64,000 bases of DNA, taken from Paenibacillus psychroresistens (GTDB taxonomy: Bacteria > Bacillota > Bacilli > Paenibacillales > NBRC-103111). The stretch covers positions 2,828,001 through 2,892,000 of the forward strand of contig NZ_CP034235.1 of NCBI RefSeq assembly GCF_009728935.1, given 5' to 3'. This document shows positions 25,962-36,132 of this stretch, piece by piece. The notes under the pieces were generated by a model, which saw only the letters and a list, made by a program, of their open reading frames with translations, was not told the DNA's origin and made no database searches. The position numbers were made by a program, and so were the translations under genes. How positions within the stretch are numbered: the first letter of the stretch is position 1; every line of letters begins with the position of its first letter.

Positions 25962-25990
25962 TTGCCAAGCCCAGCTATCTCGATTATAAT
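25962..25990 (+). promoter_or_regulatory. sigma-A promoter of the deo operon
   Basis: TTGCCA (25962-25967) and TATAAT (25985-25990) with a 17-base spacer, directly upstream of the DeoR operator-like palindrome. Confidence 0.7.
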
Positions 25991-25996
25991 AACCCA

Positions 25997-26029
25997 ATAG
26001 AACATAATTTCAATAGACATGAATTTAAT
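25997..26029 (+). promoter_or_regulatory. candidate DeoR operator
   Basis: ATAGAACATAATTTCAAT (25997-26014) differs at two positions from the B. subtilis DeoR operator palindrome as I recall it (ATTGAA-N6-TTCAAT). A related half-site, AATTTAAT, is at 26022-26029, as a direct repeat. It starts at the predicted transcription start, a position where a bound repressor would block the promoter. Confidence 0.55.
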
Positions 26030-26060
26030 TTCTCTCATCTTATGATAAACGGAGGATCTA

Positions 26061-27002
26061 ATGGAAGAAGACAAGCTTAGAAAGGTGATTGAAGCCGCCA
26101 AGCTATATTATCAATTAGACTTCAGTCAAAGTGAGATAGCTGAAAGACTTGGTGTATCAAGACCAACGGTTTCCCGATTGTTGCAGCAGGCAAAAACCGA
26201 AGGTATTGTACAAATAACAATCAATGATCCATCCGAAGAAGTTGAAACATTGGCATTAGCATTACGAGCAAAATTTCAGCTGAAGCATGTTGAAGTTGCT
26301 TTCATGCCGTTTAACGAGAATAATATTGGGAAAAAGTATGTGGGTGAAGCAGCCGCAAAATATATACATAAAATTGTCAAGAATAATGATATCATCGCTG
26401 TTTCTTGGGGAACAACCTTATATCAAGTAGCATGCCAGCTGCAAAGAAAAGCAGTGAAGGATGTTGTTGTATTGCAGCTGAATGGCGGAGTCAGCTACTC
26501 TGAGGTCAATACGTATGCATCAGAGATTATTCAGTTGTTTGGCAATGCTTTTCATGTAAATCCACATTTTCTGAATTTGCCTGCCATTGTCGATCATATC
26601 TTGGTTAAACAAGCGATTCAATCCGATCGTCATATTCGTAAAGTATTAGACCTAGGCAGACAGTCTAATATCGCCATATTTACAGCTGGAGTACCCAATT
26701 CAGAATCCGTATTGATTCAAACGAATTACTTCACCAAGGATGAGATCGAAGTTATTAAATCCAAAGCTGCAGGTGATATTTGCTCGCGATATTTTGATGA
26801 GAATGGTGTCATTTGTTTAGAAAATTTGAACGAGCGCACCATTGGAATTGAGCTTTCTGAGTTAAGAGGCAAGGAGCATTCCATTCTGGTAGCTGGAGGG
26901 GCGTCGAAGGTTGATGCGATCTATGGGGCTTTATGCGGAAAATATGCAAATACATTGATTACAGACCAATTTACAGCAAAAGCGCTATTAAGCAAGGAAT
27001 AA
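26061..27002 (+). CDS. deoR: deoxyribonucleoside regulator DeoR (SorC family)
   Basis: 313 residues, GGAGG before the ATG. The N-terminal helix-turn-helix is FSQSEIAERLGVSRPTVSRL (near 19-38). The large effector domain has the SorC sugar-binding pattern (VSWGTTLYQVA, VLQLNGGVS, AIFTAGVPNS, ILVAGGASKVDAIYGAL). In B. subtilis DeoR represses the deoxyribonucleoside operon until deoxyribose-5-phosphate accumulates. Here it is the first gene of the operon, with its own operator-like site, so it is probably self-regulated. Confidence 0.9.
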   Translation: MEEDKLRKVIEAAKLYYQLDFSQSEIAERLGVSRPTVSRLLQQAKTEGIVQITINDPSEEVETLALALRAKFQLKHVEVAFMPFNENNIGKKYVGEAAAKYIHKIVKNNDIIAVSWGTTLYQVACQLQRKAVKDVVVLQLNGGVSYSEVNTYASEIIQLFGNAFHVNPHFLNLPAIVDHILVKQAIQSDRHIRKVLDLGRQSNIAIFTAGVPNSESVLIQTNYFTKDEIEVIKSKAAGDICSRYFDENGVICLENLNERTIGIELSELRGKEHSILVAGGASKVDAIYGALCGKYANTLITDQFTAKALLSKE

Positions 27003-27055
27003 TAGTTATTCTTGCGTAGAAATTTTGCCAAAGTAAATGTTTAGGGGGAAAAAAG

Positions 27056-27727
27056 ATGAAATCAGAACAAATTGCGGCAATGATTGACCATACATTACTA
27101 AAGGCAGACGGCACTCATCAGGATATTATTCAATTATGTGAAGAAGCTAAACTCTATAATTTTGCTACGGTGTGTGTGAATCCTTATTGGGTTCCACTGG
27201 CCGCCCAAGAGCTTCAAGGTAGTAGAGTCGGAATTACTACTGTAATAGGCTTTCCTCTTGGTGCAAGCAGCACGTTAATAAAAGCAGCCGAAGCAAGAGA
27301 CTCTATAAAAAACGGTGCAACAGAAGTAGATATGGTGCTCAATGTTGGCGCAATGAAGTCAGGAGACTATCAAGCGGTGCAACAGGATATTCGCGAGGTT
27401 GCACAGGTTTGTCAAGGGAATGTAATCCTAAAAGTAATTATAGAAACATGTTACCTAACAGATGCTGAAAAGCAACGTGCGGCTCAATTGTGCCAATTGG
27501 CAGGAGCAGATTTTGTCAAAACATCGACCGGATTTGGACCCACAGGCGCGACAATCGAAGATATCCAATTAATTCGGGCAACGGTTGGAGATAGTATGGG
27601 GATTAAAGCTTCCGGTGGTGTCCGTGATTTGTCATTTGCTCTGCAATTGATTGAAGCAGGAGCAACACGTCTAGGTACTAGCTCAGGTATTGCGCTAGTT
27701 TCGGGTGGCATTGGAACCGGCTATTAA
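27056..27727 (+). CDS. deoC: deoxyribose-phosphate aldolase
   Basis: 223 residues, with GGGGGAA before the ATG. It splits 2-deoxyribose-5-phosphate into acetaldehyde and glyceraldehyde-3-phosphate. The Schiff-base lysine lies in DFVKTSTGFG (near 151-160), with the second conserved Lys in KASGG and ILKVIIET in the barrel core. Full length. It is the last step of the salvage path whose earlier enzyme (pdp) follows. Confidence 0.96.
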   Translation: MKSEQIAAMIDHTLLKADGTHQDIIQLCEEAKLYNFATVCVNPYWVPLAAQELQGSRVGITTVIGFPLGASSTLIKAAEARDSIKNGATEVDMVLNVGAMKSGDYQAVQQDIREVAQVCQGNVILKVIIETCYLTDAEKQRAAQLCQLAGADFVKTSTGFGPTGATIEDIQLIRATVGDSMGIKASGGVRDLSFALQLIEAGATRLGTSSGIALVSGGIGTGY

Positions 27728-27748
27728 ACAGCGATAGGGGACTTTATC

Positions 27749-29059
27749 ATGAGAATGGTTGAGCTGATTGAGCGTAAACGGGATGGTCATGAGTTGAATA
27801 AGGCGGAGATTGACTTCGTCATTCAGGGCTATACCTCAGGTGAAATTCCAGATTACCAAATGTCAGCATTTGCGATGGCGATATTTTTTCAAGGGATGAG
27901 TTCGGAAGAGCGAGTTCATCTTACAATGGCTATGGTGAATTCAGGGGAACAAATTGACCTATCTGCGATTCAAGGGATCAAGGTGGACAAACATAGTACA
28001 GGTGGAGTCGGCGATACAACGACGATGATCGTTGCGCCTATGGTAGCATCAGTTGGGGTTCCTGTGGCTAAAATGTCGGGTAGAGGTTTAGGCCATACTG
28101 GCGGTACCATTGATAAGCTGGAAGCTGTTCCAGGCTTCCATGTCGAAATAGATAACCAGCAATTCAATCATCTAGTGAACACCAATCATATTGCTATAGT
28201 TGGCCAAAGTGGAAACTTAACCCCGGCTGATAAAAAACTCTATGCTTTACGGGATGTTACAGGAACAGTAGAATCGATCCCGCTAATCGCGAGTTCAATT
28301 ATGAGTAAAAAAATTGCTTCAGGTGCTGATGCTATTGTCTTGGATGTAAAAGTAGGCTCTGGAGCATTTATGAAGGATTTGAACAATGCGCAAGAATTGG
28401 CGCGTTGCATGGTTGATATCGGCAATCAAGTTGGACGCCATACAGTAGCTGTGATCTCGGATATGAATCAGCCTTTGGGAGATGCCGTAGGAAATGCACT
28501 TGAGATTAAAGAAGCGATCGCAGTGCTTCAAGGGCGCGGCTCACATAATCTCACTGAGCTTTGTCTTACATTAGGCAGTCATATGGTGATGCTAGCACAA
28601 AAGGCAAATAGCTTGGAAGAAGCAAGGCGTATGCTGGAAGAATCAATCACAAGCGGAAAAGCTCTGGAAACCTTGCGGGTCTTTCTTCATGCACAAGGCG
28701 GAGATGCAACGGTTATAGATGATCCAAGCAAGCTCCCGACAGCGCCATTTATCTATGAAGTGAATGCATTAGAGGATGGCTGCATTGCTGCGATTGGTGC
28801 AGATCAGATTGGACTAGCTGCTATGCTGCTAGGGGCTGGTAGACAAACAAAGGATTCTATTATTGATCTGGCAGTTGGATTAGTGCTGCACAAAAAAATC
28901 GGTGACAAAGTTAGTAAAGGCGATTCGCTACTTACGATTCATGCTAATGCCTCAAGCAATCCGGAGGTAGAGCAGATGATTTATGCAGCCTATCACATCT
29001 CCCCCTCACCGGTTTCTGCTCCACAATTGATTTATGAAGTCGTTACCTGGCAAGATTAG
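27749..29059 (+). CDS. pdp: pyrimidine-nucleoside phosphorylase
   Basis: 436 residues. It cleaves (deoxy)uridine and thymidine with phosphate to base and sugar-1-phosphate. The family signature lies near 80-115 ([31 protein letters not shown]); the conserved [23 protein letters not shown] follows in the middle and the C-terminal alpha/beta domain is complete. It is placed directly after deoC as in the B. subtilis dra-nupC-pdp operon, but without a nupC gene; an ABC uptake system downstream may replace it. Confidence 0.95.
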   Translation: MRMVELIERKRDGHELNKAEIDFVIQGYTSGEIPDYQMSAFAMAIFFQGMSSEERVHLTMAMVNSGEQIDLSAIQGIKVDKHSTGGVGDTTTMIVAPMVASVGVPVAKMSGRGLGHTGGTIDKLEAVPGFHVEIDNQQFNHLVNTNHIAIVGQSGNLTPADKKLYALRDVTGTVESIPLIASSIMSKKIASGADAIVLDVKVGSGAFMKDLNNAQELARCMVDIGNQVGRHTVAVISDMNQPLGDAVGNALEIKEAIAVLQGRGSHNLTELCLTLGSHMVMLAQKANSLEEARRMLEESITSGKALETLRVFLHAQGGDATVIDDPSKLPTAPFIYEVNALEDGCIAAIGADQIGLAAMLLGAGRQTKDSIIDLAVGLVLHKKIGDKVSKGDSLLTIHANASSNPEVEQMIYAAYHISPSPVSAPQLIYEVVTWQD

Positions 29060-29098
29060 CTTAGAAACAGCTATTTTTGTTGAAATATACATGGGTAA

Positions 29099-29515
<417 letters not shown>

Positions 29516-29545
29516 AAATAAAAAAACAAAATGGAGGGTTTAACA

Positions 29546-30649
29546 ATGAAAAAAATGTTATCTTTAAGTCTAATGCTAGTTTTGATGTTTGCTGTTGTAT
29601 TGTCTGCTTGTGGAAAAACTAAGGAAGAAAATGGTGCGTCAATTGCTCCTAGTACAGCGGCTGCTACAGATGCTCCAGCAGTTACAGAAGCTCCCGTTAC
29701 ATCAGCTGCTCCGGTGGCTACAGAAGCACCCGCTGCGAAATTTAAAGTTGGGATGGTCACAGATATTGGCGGAGTAAATGATAACTCATTTAACCAATCT
29801 GCTTGGGAAGGCTTGCAGCAATACGGTACAGAGTCAGGAACAGAAGTTAAATATTTGCAAAGTAAAGGCGACGCTGATTATTTGACTAATCTTAACACTT
29901 TTGCAAAAGACAACTATAATTTAACTTGGGGTATTGGCTTCTTAATGGGAGATGCAATTAAAGCTGTTGCCGATCAAAACCCTAAATTGAATTTTGCGAT
30001 TATTGATAATGTTGTTGAAGCACCTAATGTAGAATCAGTAACCTTTTCAGAGAATGAAGGCGCATATTTGGTTGGTGTTATCGCAGGTTTAACGACAGAA
30101 ACTAATAAAATTGGTTTCGTTGGCGGGATAAAAATTCCAGTTATTACACGTTTTGAAGCAGGTTTTGTTGCAGGAGTTGCAGCTGTAAATCCGGATGCAA
30201 AAGTTTCTGTGAACTATACGGGTGCATTTGATAAACCAGATCTTGGTAAAGCAGCTGCAAAAACACTTTATGACGCTGGAGCTGACATTGTATTCCCTGC
30301 AGCAGGATCAACAGGAAATGGTGTATTTAACGAAGCAAAAGATCGTCTTAAAAAGAAAAAAGTATGGGTTATTGGTGTAGATAAGGATCAATCCTTAACT
30401 TTTGGAGATGACATTACATTAACCTCCATGGTGAAACGTGTAGATAAAGCAGTTGCTTTAATTTCTAAAAATGTGGTTGAAGGTAAATTCCAAGGCGGTA
30501 AAGTTACTGTACTTGGCTTGAAAGAAGATGGAGTAGGTATTCCAGCAACTTCAAGTAAAAATGTTTCAGCTGATATTCTAGCAAAAGTGGAAGAATTTAA
30601 AGCTAAAATTATTAGCGGTGAAATCAAAGTTCCATCTGAAGTAAAATAA
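29546..30649 (+). CDS. nupN: BMP-family nucleoside-binding lipoprotein (NupN-like)
   Basis: 367 residues from ATG 29546, after GGAGGG; an upstream ATG at 29531 overlaps that site. It is a lipoprotein with lipobox LSAC (Cys 22) and an Ala/Thr/Pro-rich linker. The Med/BMP fold follows: VGMVTDIGGVNDNSFNQSAWEG, IGFLMGDAI, EGAYLVGVIAGL. BMP proteins deliver purine nucleosides to ABC importers. The next three genes encode the ATPase and two permeases, as in nupNOPQ (yufNOPQ) of B. subtilis. The ligand is inferred from that family and the deo context. Confidence 0.88.
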   Translation: MKKMLSLSLMLVLMFAVVLSACGKTKEENGASIAPSTAAATDAPAVTEAPVTSAAPVATEAPAAKFKVGMVTDIGGVNDNSFNQSAWEGLQQYGTESGTEVKYLQSKGDADYLTNLNTFAKDNYNLTWGIGFLMGDAIKAVADQNPKLNFAIIDNVVEAPNVESVTFSENEGAYLVGVIAGLTTETNKIGFVGGIKIPVITRFEAGFVAGVAAVNPDAKVSVNYTGAFDKPDLGKAAAKTLYDAGADIVFPAAGSTGNGVFNEAKDRLKKKKVWVIGVDKDQSLTFGDDITLTSMVKRVDKAVALISKNVVEGKFQGGKVTVLGLKEDGVGIPATSSKNVSADILAKVEEFKAKIISGEIKVPSEVK

Positions 30650-30667
30650 TTCAGTAAAGGTGATCTT

Positions 30668-32209
30668 ATGGATAAGGTTAAGACTGTCGTAGAAATGCGA
30701 AATATTACCAAACGATTTCCAGGGATCGTCGTTAACGACCAGATTAACCTTAAGCTACGCCAAGGAGAGATTCATGCGCTCCTTGGCGAAAATGGCGCAG
30801 GTAAATCTACTTTAATGAACATTTTATTCGGGCTATATCAGCCGGATGAAGGTGAAATCTTTGTTAACGAACAGAAGGTTTACATGGATGGCCCGAACAC
30901 GGCCATTCAATTAGGTATAGGGATGGTGCACCAGCATTTTAAGCTGGTGCAGCCTTTTTCCGTTACAGAGAATATTGTGCTGGGTAATGAACCTAGAAAA
31001 GGCATCTCGATCGCTTATAAGAATGCACATAATGAAGTAGAACGTCTCTCCAAACGTTATGGTTTAAACGTAGATCCATATGCCAAAATATCAGATATAT
31101 CGGTAGGTATGCAGCAAAGGGTAGAAATCTTGAAAACGTTATATCGCGGTGCAGAAATATTAATATTTGATGAGCCGACAGCTGTACTAACACCTCAAGA
31201 GATTGATGAATTAATGGATATTATGCGTAACTTAGTGGCTGAAGGGAAGTCCATTATCTTGATCACCCACAAGCTCAAAGAAATTATGAAGATAGCCGAT
31301 ACCGTGACCATTATCCGAAGGGGTAAGCATATAGAAACCGTAGCCAAATCAGCTACAACTCCTGATGAGCTTGCCGAGAAGATGGTAGGTCGCCAAGTAT
31401 CGTTTCATTTAGACAAGAAACAATCAGAGCCCGGGGAAGTTATTCTCGATATCCGTAATCTTGTAGTCAAAGGGCGGCATGGACTGAAAGGTTTGAATGG
31501 TGCATCCTTAGTATTAAGACGCGGTGAGATTCTGGGTATTGCTGGTGTGGATGGCAATGGACAAACCGAGTTGATTGAGGCGATAACAGGCTTACTGAAA
31601 GTTGATAGCGGCTCGATTCAATTGTTAGGTAAGGAGATTGCCAATCAATCCGTTAGAAGCATTTCAGAAAGCGGTATCTCCCATATTCCTGAAGATCGTC
31701 ATAAGCATGGATTGATATTAGATTTCTCTTTAAGCGAGAATATGGTATTAAGTACTTATTATCGTCCCGAATATAACCACAATGGTTTCATGGATTACAA
31801 AGCAATTGATAAACATGCAGAGGCTTTGGTTGCTGAATTCGATGTACGAACACCGAATATATTTGTTTCTGCGGGTTCTTTATCGGGTGGAAATCAACAA
31901 AAAGCGATTATTGCCAGAGAGCTCAATAATCATCCGGAGCTGCTCATTGCAGCTCAACCTACTCGCGGGTTGGATGTAGGGGCGATTGAATTTATCCACA
32001 AGCGTCTTGTAGAGCAACGAAACATGAATAAAGCGGTATTATTGATTTCTTATGAATTAGATGAGATTTTGCAATTATCAGATCGCATAGCTGTTTTGTA
32101 CGAGGGACAAGTTGTTGGGGAAGTACTGCCTGACCAAACGAATGATCAAGAGCTGGGCAGCATGATGGCAGGCGCTAAAATAATGGAAGGAGGCGGGATA
32201 AGTGGATAA
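30668..32209 (+). CDS. nupO: nucleoside ABC transporter ATPase (NupO-like)
   Basis: 513 residues with two nucleotide-binding domains in one chain, the rule for BMP-type and ribose-type importers. The first has Walker A LGENGAGKSTLM (near 39) and EPTAVLTP; the second has a degenerate Walker A (GVDGNGQTEL) but a good signature LSGGNQQKAIIARE. It energises nucleoside uptake with the two permeases downstream, and its end overlaps the first permease gene. Confidence 0.93.
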   Translation: MDKVKTVVEMRNITKRFPGIVVNDQINLKLRQGEIHALLGENGAGKSTLMNILFGLYQPDEGEIFVNEQKVYMDGPNTAIQLGIGMVHQHFKLVQPFSVTENIVLGNEPRKGISIAYKNAHNEVERLSKRYGLNVDPYAKISDISVGMQQRVEILKTLYRGAEILIFDEPTAVLTPQEIDELMDIMRNLVAEGKSIILITHKLKEIMKIADTVTIIRRGKHIETVAKSATTPDELAEKMVGRQVSFHLDKKQSEPGEVILDIRNLVVKGRHGLKGLNGASLVLRRGEILGIAGVDGNGQTELIEAITGLLKVDSGSIQLLGKEIANQSVRSISESGISHIPEDRHKHGLILDFSLSENMVLSTYYRPEYNHNGFMDYKAIDKHAEALVAEFDVRTPNIFVSAGSLSGGNQQKAIIARELNNHPELLIAAQPTRGLDVGAIEFIHKRLVEQRNMNKAVLLISYELDEILQLSDRIAVLYEGQVVGEVLPDQTNDQELGSMMAGAKIMEGGGISG

Positions 32210-33278
32210 GTTGATTAAAGCATTTACTAAGGAATCAGCCACTGTTCCAGCCATCGCGATATTATTTGGTTTGCTTTTCGGCGCTCTGATTATGTTGATC
32301 GGCGGTTATGATCCTATATTGGCATATGGTTCTTTGATTAAAAAAGTATTTGGGGATTCTTATGGCTTCGGGGAAACCATTCGTGAAATTACACCGCTTT
32401 TATTGACAGGCTTAGCTGTTGCCTTTGCTTTCCGTTCCGGATTATTTAACATTGGTGCAGAAGGCCAGTTTATTATGGGGAGTTTAGGTGCTTCCATAGT
32501 TGGCATAAAGTTAAGCATGCCTTGGTTTATCCATGCACCTCTAGCCATTCTTGCAGGGGCTTTACTTGCAGGTCTTTGGGGTGGTTTAGCTGGGCTGCTA
32601 AAGGCCAAATGGGGCGTCAATGAAGTCATTACGACCATTATGCTGAATTGGATTGCCCTATTCCTTGCGAATTATATTATCGCTCATTTTCTACTTGAAC
32701 CTGGACAACAAAGAACCTATCATATTCATGATTCAGCTTCCCTCAGTTATCCATGGTTGAGTCATTTGTTTGATAATGCGCGTATGCATTGGGGTACACT
32801 CCTGGCCTTGTTAGGTCCACTTGTTTTTTATCTAATTCTTTGGAAAACCAAGCAAGGCTTTGAATTACGAGCTGTAGGCTTAAATCCACAAGCAGCTGAA
32901 TATGCAGGGATGAACGTAAAACGCAATATCATTAAAGCCATGTTTATTAGCGGTGTGTTTGCTGGACTTGCTGGAGTTATTGACGTACTAGGTGTATTCC
33001 ATTATCAGGTGGTTGCCGCTTCATCGTCTGGTTATGGTTTTGATGGGATCGCAGTGTCTTTGCTTGGCGGAAATCATCCATTAGGGGTGCTGCTTGCAGC
33101 TGCGCTTTTCGGAACTTTGTCTTACGGAGCCGCTGGAATGAGCTTCGGTGCGGATGTTCCACCTGAAATTATTCGAATTGTCATTGGTTCTGTTATTTTC
33201 TTTGTGGCTTCACCGGGTATTATCCGTTGGGTCCTTCGATCTTTTAAAAGTAAACGAAAAAAAGGCGAGGTGATTTAG
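32202..33278 (+). CDS. nupP: nucleoside ABC transporter permease (NupP-like)
   Basis: 358 residues from GTG 32202, within the end of the ATPase gene and after GGAGGCGGG. About ten membrane helices and the family sequences FRSGLFNIGAEGQFIMGSLG and LLKAKWGVNEVITTIMLN mark a BMP-type permease. It would form the heteromeric channel with the next gene product. Same operon as deoR-cdd, apparently without a terminator between. Confidence 0.92.
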   Translation: MDKLIKAFTKESATVPAIAILFGLLFGALIMLIGGYDPILAYGSLIKKVFGDSYGFGETIREITPLLLTGLAVAFAFRSGLFNIGAEGQFIMGSLGASIVGIKLSMPWFIHAPLAILAGALLAGLWGGLAGLLKAKWGVNEVITTIMLNWIALFLANYIIAHFLLEPGQQRTYHIHDSASLSYPWLSHLFDNARMHWGTLLALLGPLVFYLILWKTKQGFELRAVGLNPQAAEYAGMNVKRNIIKAMFISGVFAGLAGVIDVLGVFHYQVVAASSSGYGFDGIAVSLLGGNHPLGVLLAAALFGTLSYGAAGMSFGADVPPEIIRIVIGSVIFFVASPGIIRWVLRSFKSKRKKGEVI

Positions 33279-34241
33279 ATGGAGTTTCTTACTACGCTTG
33301 GTGATATGTTTAATACAACCTTAGTATTTTCGACTGCTTTGATATTGGCAGCTTTAGGCGGGATTTTTTCAGAACGCTCAGGAGTTATTAATATTGGTTT
33401 AGAAGGTTTAATGACGGCTGGCGCATTTAGCTCGGCTGTTGCTACTTATTATGCTAGTGAAGCTGGTATGGGATCCGTCTCGCCATGGGTTGGATTAATA
33501 GCAGGATTATTGTTTGGGGTTATGTTTTCCTTGATCCACGCTGTAGCCTCAATAACGTTCAGTGCTAATCAAGTGGTTAGCGGTGTGGTAATAAACTTTT
33601 TAGCTGCGGGTGTAACGGTATATTTAGTGAAAATTTTGTTCGATGGAGCAGGGGAAACAACTACCTTACAAACGGTTTTCTCAAAAATTAGCATTCCGTT
33701 TTTATCCGATATTCCATTTCTAGGCGTAGCGCTTTTCACAGCGTATCCTACAACTTATCTGGCGTTAATTTTAGTAGCGGTAACTTATTACGTTTTATTT
33801 AAAACACCGTTTGGTCTAAGGCTACGTGCTGTGGGGGAGCATCCTAGTGCTGCTGATACGGTCGGAATCAAGGTGCAAAAGATGCGTTATCTTGCTGTAA
33901 TGCTTAGTGGTGCTCTTGCCGGCTTAGGCGGGGCTACGATCACCTTAACGACAACCAGCAGCTTCTCGCACAATACCATTTCCGGACAAGGCTTTATTGC
34001 GCTAGCCGCAATGATTTTTGGAAAGTGGAATCCAATTGGAGTATTAGGTGCAGCGATTTTCTTTGGTTTTGCTCAAGCTTTGAAGAACTTTGTGCAGCTG
34101 TTTGATTTTGCAGCCCAGATTCCGACGGAGTTTATTTATATGCTGCCGTATGTATTAACTATTCTTGTACTGGTTGGAGCTGTGGGTCGAGCTACCCCGC
34201 CTTCGTCGCTCGGGGAACCTTATTTTCCGGGTAAACGGTAG
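33279..34241 (+). CDS. nupQ: nucleoside ABC transporter permease (NupQ-like)
   Basis: 320 residues, starting at the base after the previous stop. About eight membrane helices with FSERSGVINIGLEGLMTAGAF and FSANQVVSGVVINFLAAG, the second permease type of this transporter class. It ends with a short polar tail and is followed by the operon terminator. With NupN, O and P it makes a complete nucleoside importer feeding Cdd, Pdp and DeoC. Confidence 0.92.
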   Translation: MEFLTTLGDMFNTTLVFSTALILAALGGIFSERSGVINIGLEGLMTAGAFSSAVATYYASEAGMGSVSPWVGLIAGLLFGVMFSLIHAVASITFSANQVVSGVVINFLAAGVTVYLVKILFDGAGETTTLQTVFSKISIPFLSDIPFLGVALFTAYPTTYLALILVAVTYYVLFKTPFGLRLRAVGEHPSAADTVGIKVQKMRYLAVMLSGALAGLGGATITLTTTSSFSHNTISGQGFIALAAMIFGKWNPIGVLGAAIFFGFAQALKNFVQLFDFAAQIPTEFIYMLPYVLTILVLVGAVGRATPPSSLGEPYFPGKR

Positions 34242-34250
34242 AATTTAACT

Positions 34251-34292
34251 AAACCGTCAAGCGCTGTTCAATCGCGTTTGCACGGTTTTTTT
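34251..34292 (+). terminator. terminator of the deo-nup operon
   Basis: AAACCGT-CAAGCGC pairs with GCGTTTG-C-ACGGTTT (one bulged C, one G-U pair), followed by seven Ts. Confidence 0.85.
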
Positions 34293-34427
34293 GTGCTTAA
34301 ATTATGGGAAACATCGCATGAAAGCTAGATTTTTGTTATTCTAGTAAAGAAGTATAAAAATAGATTAGAGAGCTGCAACATTTACGGAGACCAGTCCGTC
34401 TAAAAGGTTGCAAGAGGGGGTAAGGCA

Positions 34428-34976
34428 GTGATATCGCCGGAACTTGTCAGATTAGCCCAATCAGGTGATCGTGACGCATTAATTACTCTTTTGCGAGAAA
34501 TAGAGCCTCATGTATATAAGACGGCTTATTATATGCTTAGCAATGAACAAGATGCGTTAGACGTAGCGCAAGAAGCACTTATTCGAGTGTATACTAAGAT
34601 TAATTCTTACGAGGAAAAAGCACAGTTTAAAACTTGGGTGCAGCGTATTGTAACGAATATATGTATTGATAAATTCCGTAAAGTCAAGCCAAGCGTCTCT
34701 ATGGATGAACATGAAATGACTTTCTCTGCTGACACTAACGTAGAGGATGAGGTTATTTCTACATATATTGCCCAAGATATACAAGAGGCGATTGAAAAAT
34801 TGCCGGAGCATCATCGCACAGTTGTTGTCTTACGATATGTAGAGGATTTTTCTTACAATGAGATTGCCGAGTCTTTGGATTTGCCAATCAATACCGTTAA
34901 ATCTTACTTATTTCGAGCACGCAAGCAATTGCAGATTTTACTCCAAGACTATCAGAAGGGTGGTGTGAAAGGATGA
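34428..34976 (+). CDS. ECF RNA polymerase sigma factor (SigW-like)
   Basis: 182 residues from a GTG with GAGGGGGT upstream. Region 2 contains the -10 binding pattern EQDALDVAQEALIRVYTKI and FKTWVQRIVTNICIDKFRK; region 4 contains LPEHHRTVVVLRYVEDFSYNEIAESLDLPINTVKS (near 127-161, described in two parts), a sigma-70 helix-turn-helix. It should direct RNA polymerase to envelope-stress or similar promoters. The ATGA overlap with the next gene pairs it with its anti-sigma factor. I could not find a clear GAAAC/CGTA-type autoregulated promoter upstream. Confidence 0.92.
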   Translation: MISPELVRLAQSGDRDALITLLREIEPHVYKTAYYMLSNEQDALDVAQEALIRVYTKINSYEEKAQFKTWVQRIVTNICIDKFRKVKPSVSMDEHEMTFSADTNVEDEVISTYIAQDIQEAIEKLPEHHRTVVVLRYVEDFSYNEIAESLDLPINTVKSYLFRARKQLQILLQDYQKGGVKG

Positions 34977-36022
34977 ATTGCGAACAGAGGATGGATGACA
35001 TGCAGCGTTTTGTTGACAATGATTTGACGTATGCAGAACAAGAAAACTTAAAAGCACATATTATGCAATGTCCTGATTGCGCCGCGTCTTTTGAGCAGCT
35101 TCAACGCCTTTCTGCAGAGCTTAGCTTATTACCGATGGTGACACCGCCTTTTAGCATTGTAGACTCGATTATGCCTAAGCTGGCTGAGCTTGATGCGCAG
35201 CAAGCAGCGAAGCAAGTGGTCTATCTGCCAACAGCAAAACCACGGAATAAAACTATACTCCCATGGAAAATCGGCGGAGGACTAGTAGCGGCAGCTGTTA
35301 TATTCGGATTAATTATTAACATGCAGCCAAGCAACAAGTTTGATGCTGCTGAAATAATTCAAGCTGGAGCAGCTTCACAAAAGACAACATCGGTTGCGGA
35401 TACAGCCAAAAGTACAAAGGAAACAATAACCCCAGAAGCACCTGCTGCAGCGTCTGTAGATGATCAATCGAAAATTGAAGTTAAATTTGACGAAAGTGTC
35501 AATGGGGCACTAAACGGAGATCTAAAGAAAGCTCCTCAGGCAAGTACGAATTCAAAGGAATTAGCGGGTGATGCAGCAGCAGACAGAATACTTAATTCTC
35601 CTACTGACAAGAAGGTAGTACCTACAACACTACCGCCTCAAGCACCAAAGGTAGGAGACTTCAATTACACGCTAAGCTCAGATAAAGAAGTTCCTAAAGC
35701 AACACCAGCTGTTTCTCCTACACCTATGCCATCTGCAATTCCAGTACCTGAGTTGGCACCTGCTCCGCAGAATACAACCTTGGCATCGGATGATGGGAAT
35801 TTTATTGGAATGATCGAACGTCAAATTGTTCTAGTCCAAACTCCAGATGGCAATCGAATTTATACCTCGAGCGTACAGTGGAATGCTACGGATACGATAG
35901 CTTTGGTCCAATGGCAGGAGAGTCAGCGTCTAATTTATGAAGTAAGAACGGAAGATGGACAGGTGAAACGATTTATTGTGGACCCGACCCTGAAAACAGA
36001 GCAAGAGCAAAAAGTAGAATAG
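34973..36022 (+). CDS. zinc-finger anti-sigma factor
   Basis: 349 residues, overlapping the sigma gene by four bases. The N-terminus is a zf-HC2 anti-sigma domain (Cys3, His29, Cys33, Cys36; HIMQCPDC). A single membrane helix lies near 99-117. The outside part is long (230 residues), rich in Ala, Pro, Ser and Thr, and ends in a beta-rich piece (about 270-345, IVLVQTPDG, YEVRTEDGQ). It should hold the sigma factor at the membrane until a signal leads to its cleavage or release. The signal is not known. Confidence 0.88.
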   Translation: MNCEQRMDDMQRFVDNDLTYAEQENLKAHIMQCPDCAASFEQLQRLSAELSLLPMVTPPFSIVDSIMPKLAELDAQQAAKQVVYLPTAKPRNKTILPWKIGGGLVAAAVIFGLIINMQPSNKFDAAEIIQAGAASQKTTSVADTAKSTKETITPEAPAAASVDDQSKIEVKFDESVNGALNGDLKKAPQASTNSKELAGDAAADRILNSPTDKKVVPTTLPPQAPKVGDFNYTLSSDKEVPKATPAVSPTPMPSAIPVPELAPAPQNTTLASDDGNFIGMIERQIVLVQTPDGNRIYTSSVQWNATDTIALVQWQESQRLIYEVRTEDGQVKRFIVDPTLKTEQEQKVE

Positions 36023-36090
36023 TTTGCACCCTTTGAGATCCGTTGCATAAATATAGACTAGATACCTGATTCGTAGGTATTTATATAAAG

Positions 36091-36132
36091 ACAAAGAGAT
36101 CTTACTCACTTCGAGTAGTAGGGTCTCTTTGT
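36091..36132 (+). terminator. hairpin after anti-sigma gene
   Basis: ACAAAGAGA-TCTTACTC pairs with GAGTAGTAGGG-TCTCTTTGT around a short loop; the stem ends in TTTG. It is a likely terminator of the sigma/anti-sigma unit. A smaller hairpin (ATACCT/AGGTAT) lies at 36062-36080. Confidence 0.7.

Noticed and set aside
34300..34427. Autoregulated ECF promoter upstream of the sigma gene
   Set aside because: GGAAAC occurs at 34307-34312, but no CGTA/CGTC lies about 16 bases downstream.
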